The notes beneath the pieces are model-generated. The model was not told the origin of the DNA and did no database searches. It saw only the letters and a list, made by a program, of their open reading frames with translations. The position numbers and the translations under genes were made by a program. DNA of 36,472 nt from SbD1 sp039679945 (GTDB taxonomy: Bacteria > Desulfobacterota > Syntrophobacteria > Syntrophobacterales > Syntrophobacteraceae), in contig JBDKTY010000058.1 of assembly GCA_039679945.1 (NCBI GenBank), positions 1 through 36,472 of the forward strand, written 5' to 3'. Of this stretch, positions 36,269-36,472 are shown piece by piece. Each line of letters opens with the position of its first letter. Position 1 is the stretch's first letter.

Positions 36269-36472
36269 GTGCGACACGATGTCGCTTAGTTGAGTGTACT
36301 CAGGCACTTGCCTGTAGTACCCGGCATGTTCCTGCCGGTCTCTACGCGGGCGTGCTTGCCGCGCGCTGTGCGGTTGGTGCGAAGCCCCGCGGACAATGTA
36401 CCGAATCGGGTTTGAATGGCGACAGGAGAACCCATCGGGGAATCCTCCCCCGTTAAGGGCTAGGGACGGATG
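36269..36472 (+). mobile_element. Probable 5' end of a group II intron (partial)
   Basis: The sequence starts GTGCGACACGATG, fitting the GUGYG 5' splice-site consensus of group II introns, and then runs as strongly structured, non-coding-looking RNA: CCGGCA/TGCCGG, CGCGGGC/TGCCGCG, GGGGA/CTCCCC and GTTAAGGGCTAGGGACGG, like domain I of bacterial introns. The window ends before any reverse-transcriptase gene or domains V/VI. A frame at 36130-36456 across it is not a credible protein. The 161 bases before it (36108-36268) hold nothing I recognise. Confidence 0.55.

Noticed and set aside
36130..36456. A 108-codon gene at the right edge
   Set aside because: It crosses from amylase-flanking DNA into intron-like structured sequence and has no domain or ribosome binding site.

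Overview
The window looks like the chromosome of a GC-rich, Gram-negative anaerobe of the Desulfobacterota (old Deltaproteobacteria), most like the Syntrophobacterales. This rests on gene content, not on a marker gene: a DUF6178 protein, a very large Ser/Thr kinase-ATPase-histidine kinase fusion, an OmpW porin, an HtrA protease, a ferredoxin-nitroreductase fusion and a CoA-disulfide reductase-rhodanese fusion. No rRNA, tRNA or CRISPR array was seen.

Layout. 0-7.5 kb: a DUF6178 gene, then a 1,887-residue signalling protein whose 3' end overlaps a convergent medium-chain dehydrogenase. 9-13.5 kb: a class A penicillin-binding protein (PBP1A type), a ferredoxin-nitroreductase and an M42 aminopeptidase, closed by a bidirectional terminator. 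13.6-17.5 kb (minus strand): an OmpR-type response regulator, its membrane sensor kinase, and an HtrA/DegP protease whose promoter region carries three direct repeats at 11-bp spacing. This looks like an envelope-stress module. 17.8-20.8 kb (minus strand): an HDOD protein and a GAF-PAS-kinase-receiver hybrid, preceded by a perfect CRP/FNR-like palindrome. 21.2-25 kb (plus strand): a DUF1566 protein, TrmL, a GNAT-like protein, an odd CG/TG repeat array and MtaB; TrmL and MtaB are both tRNA-modifying enzymes. 25.3-29.6 kb: the CoA-disulfide reductase-rhodanese fusion, and divergently an ammonium transporter with a sigma-54 promoter match, an upstream dyad and a terminator-like hairpin in its leader. 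29.8-36.5 kb: OmpW, then about 1.3 kb without genes but with inverted-repeat and hairpin elements, a lipoprotein gene broken by two frameshifts, an intact GH63-like glucosidase, a truncated alpha-amylase gene with a nonsense codon, and at the edge what looks like the 5' end of a group II intron.

The first 30 kb is ordinary, well-kept core genome rich in signalling genes. The last 6 kb is an accessory, decaying region. No clear new multi-gene system is present. The best leads are regulatory and structural: the four-copy repeat array, the three-repeat operator before htrA, the CRP-like site, the amt leader, and the mobile-element remains on the right.
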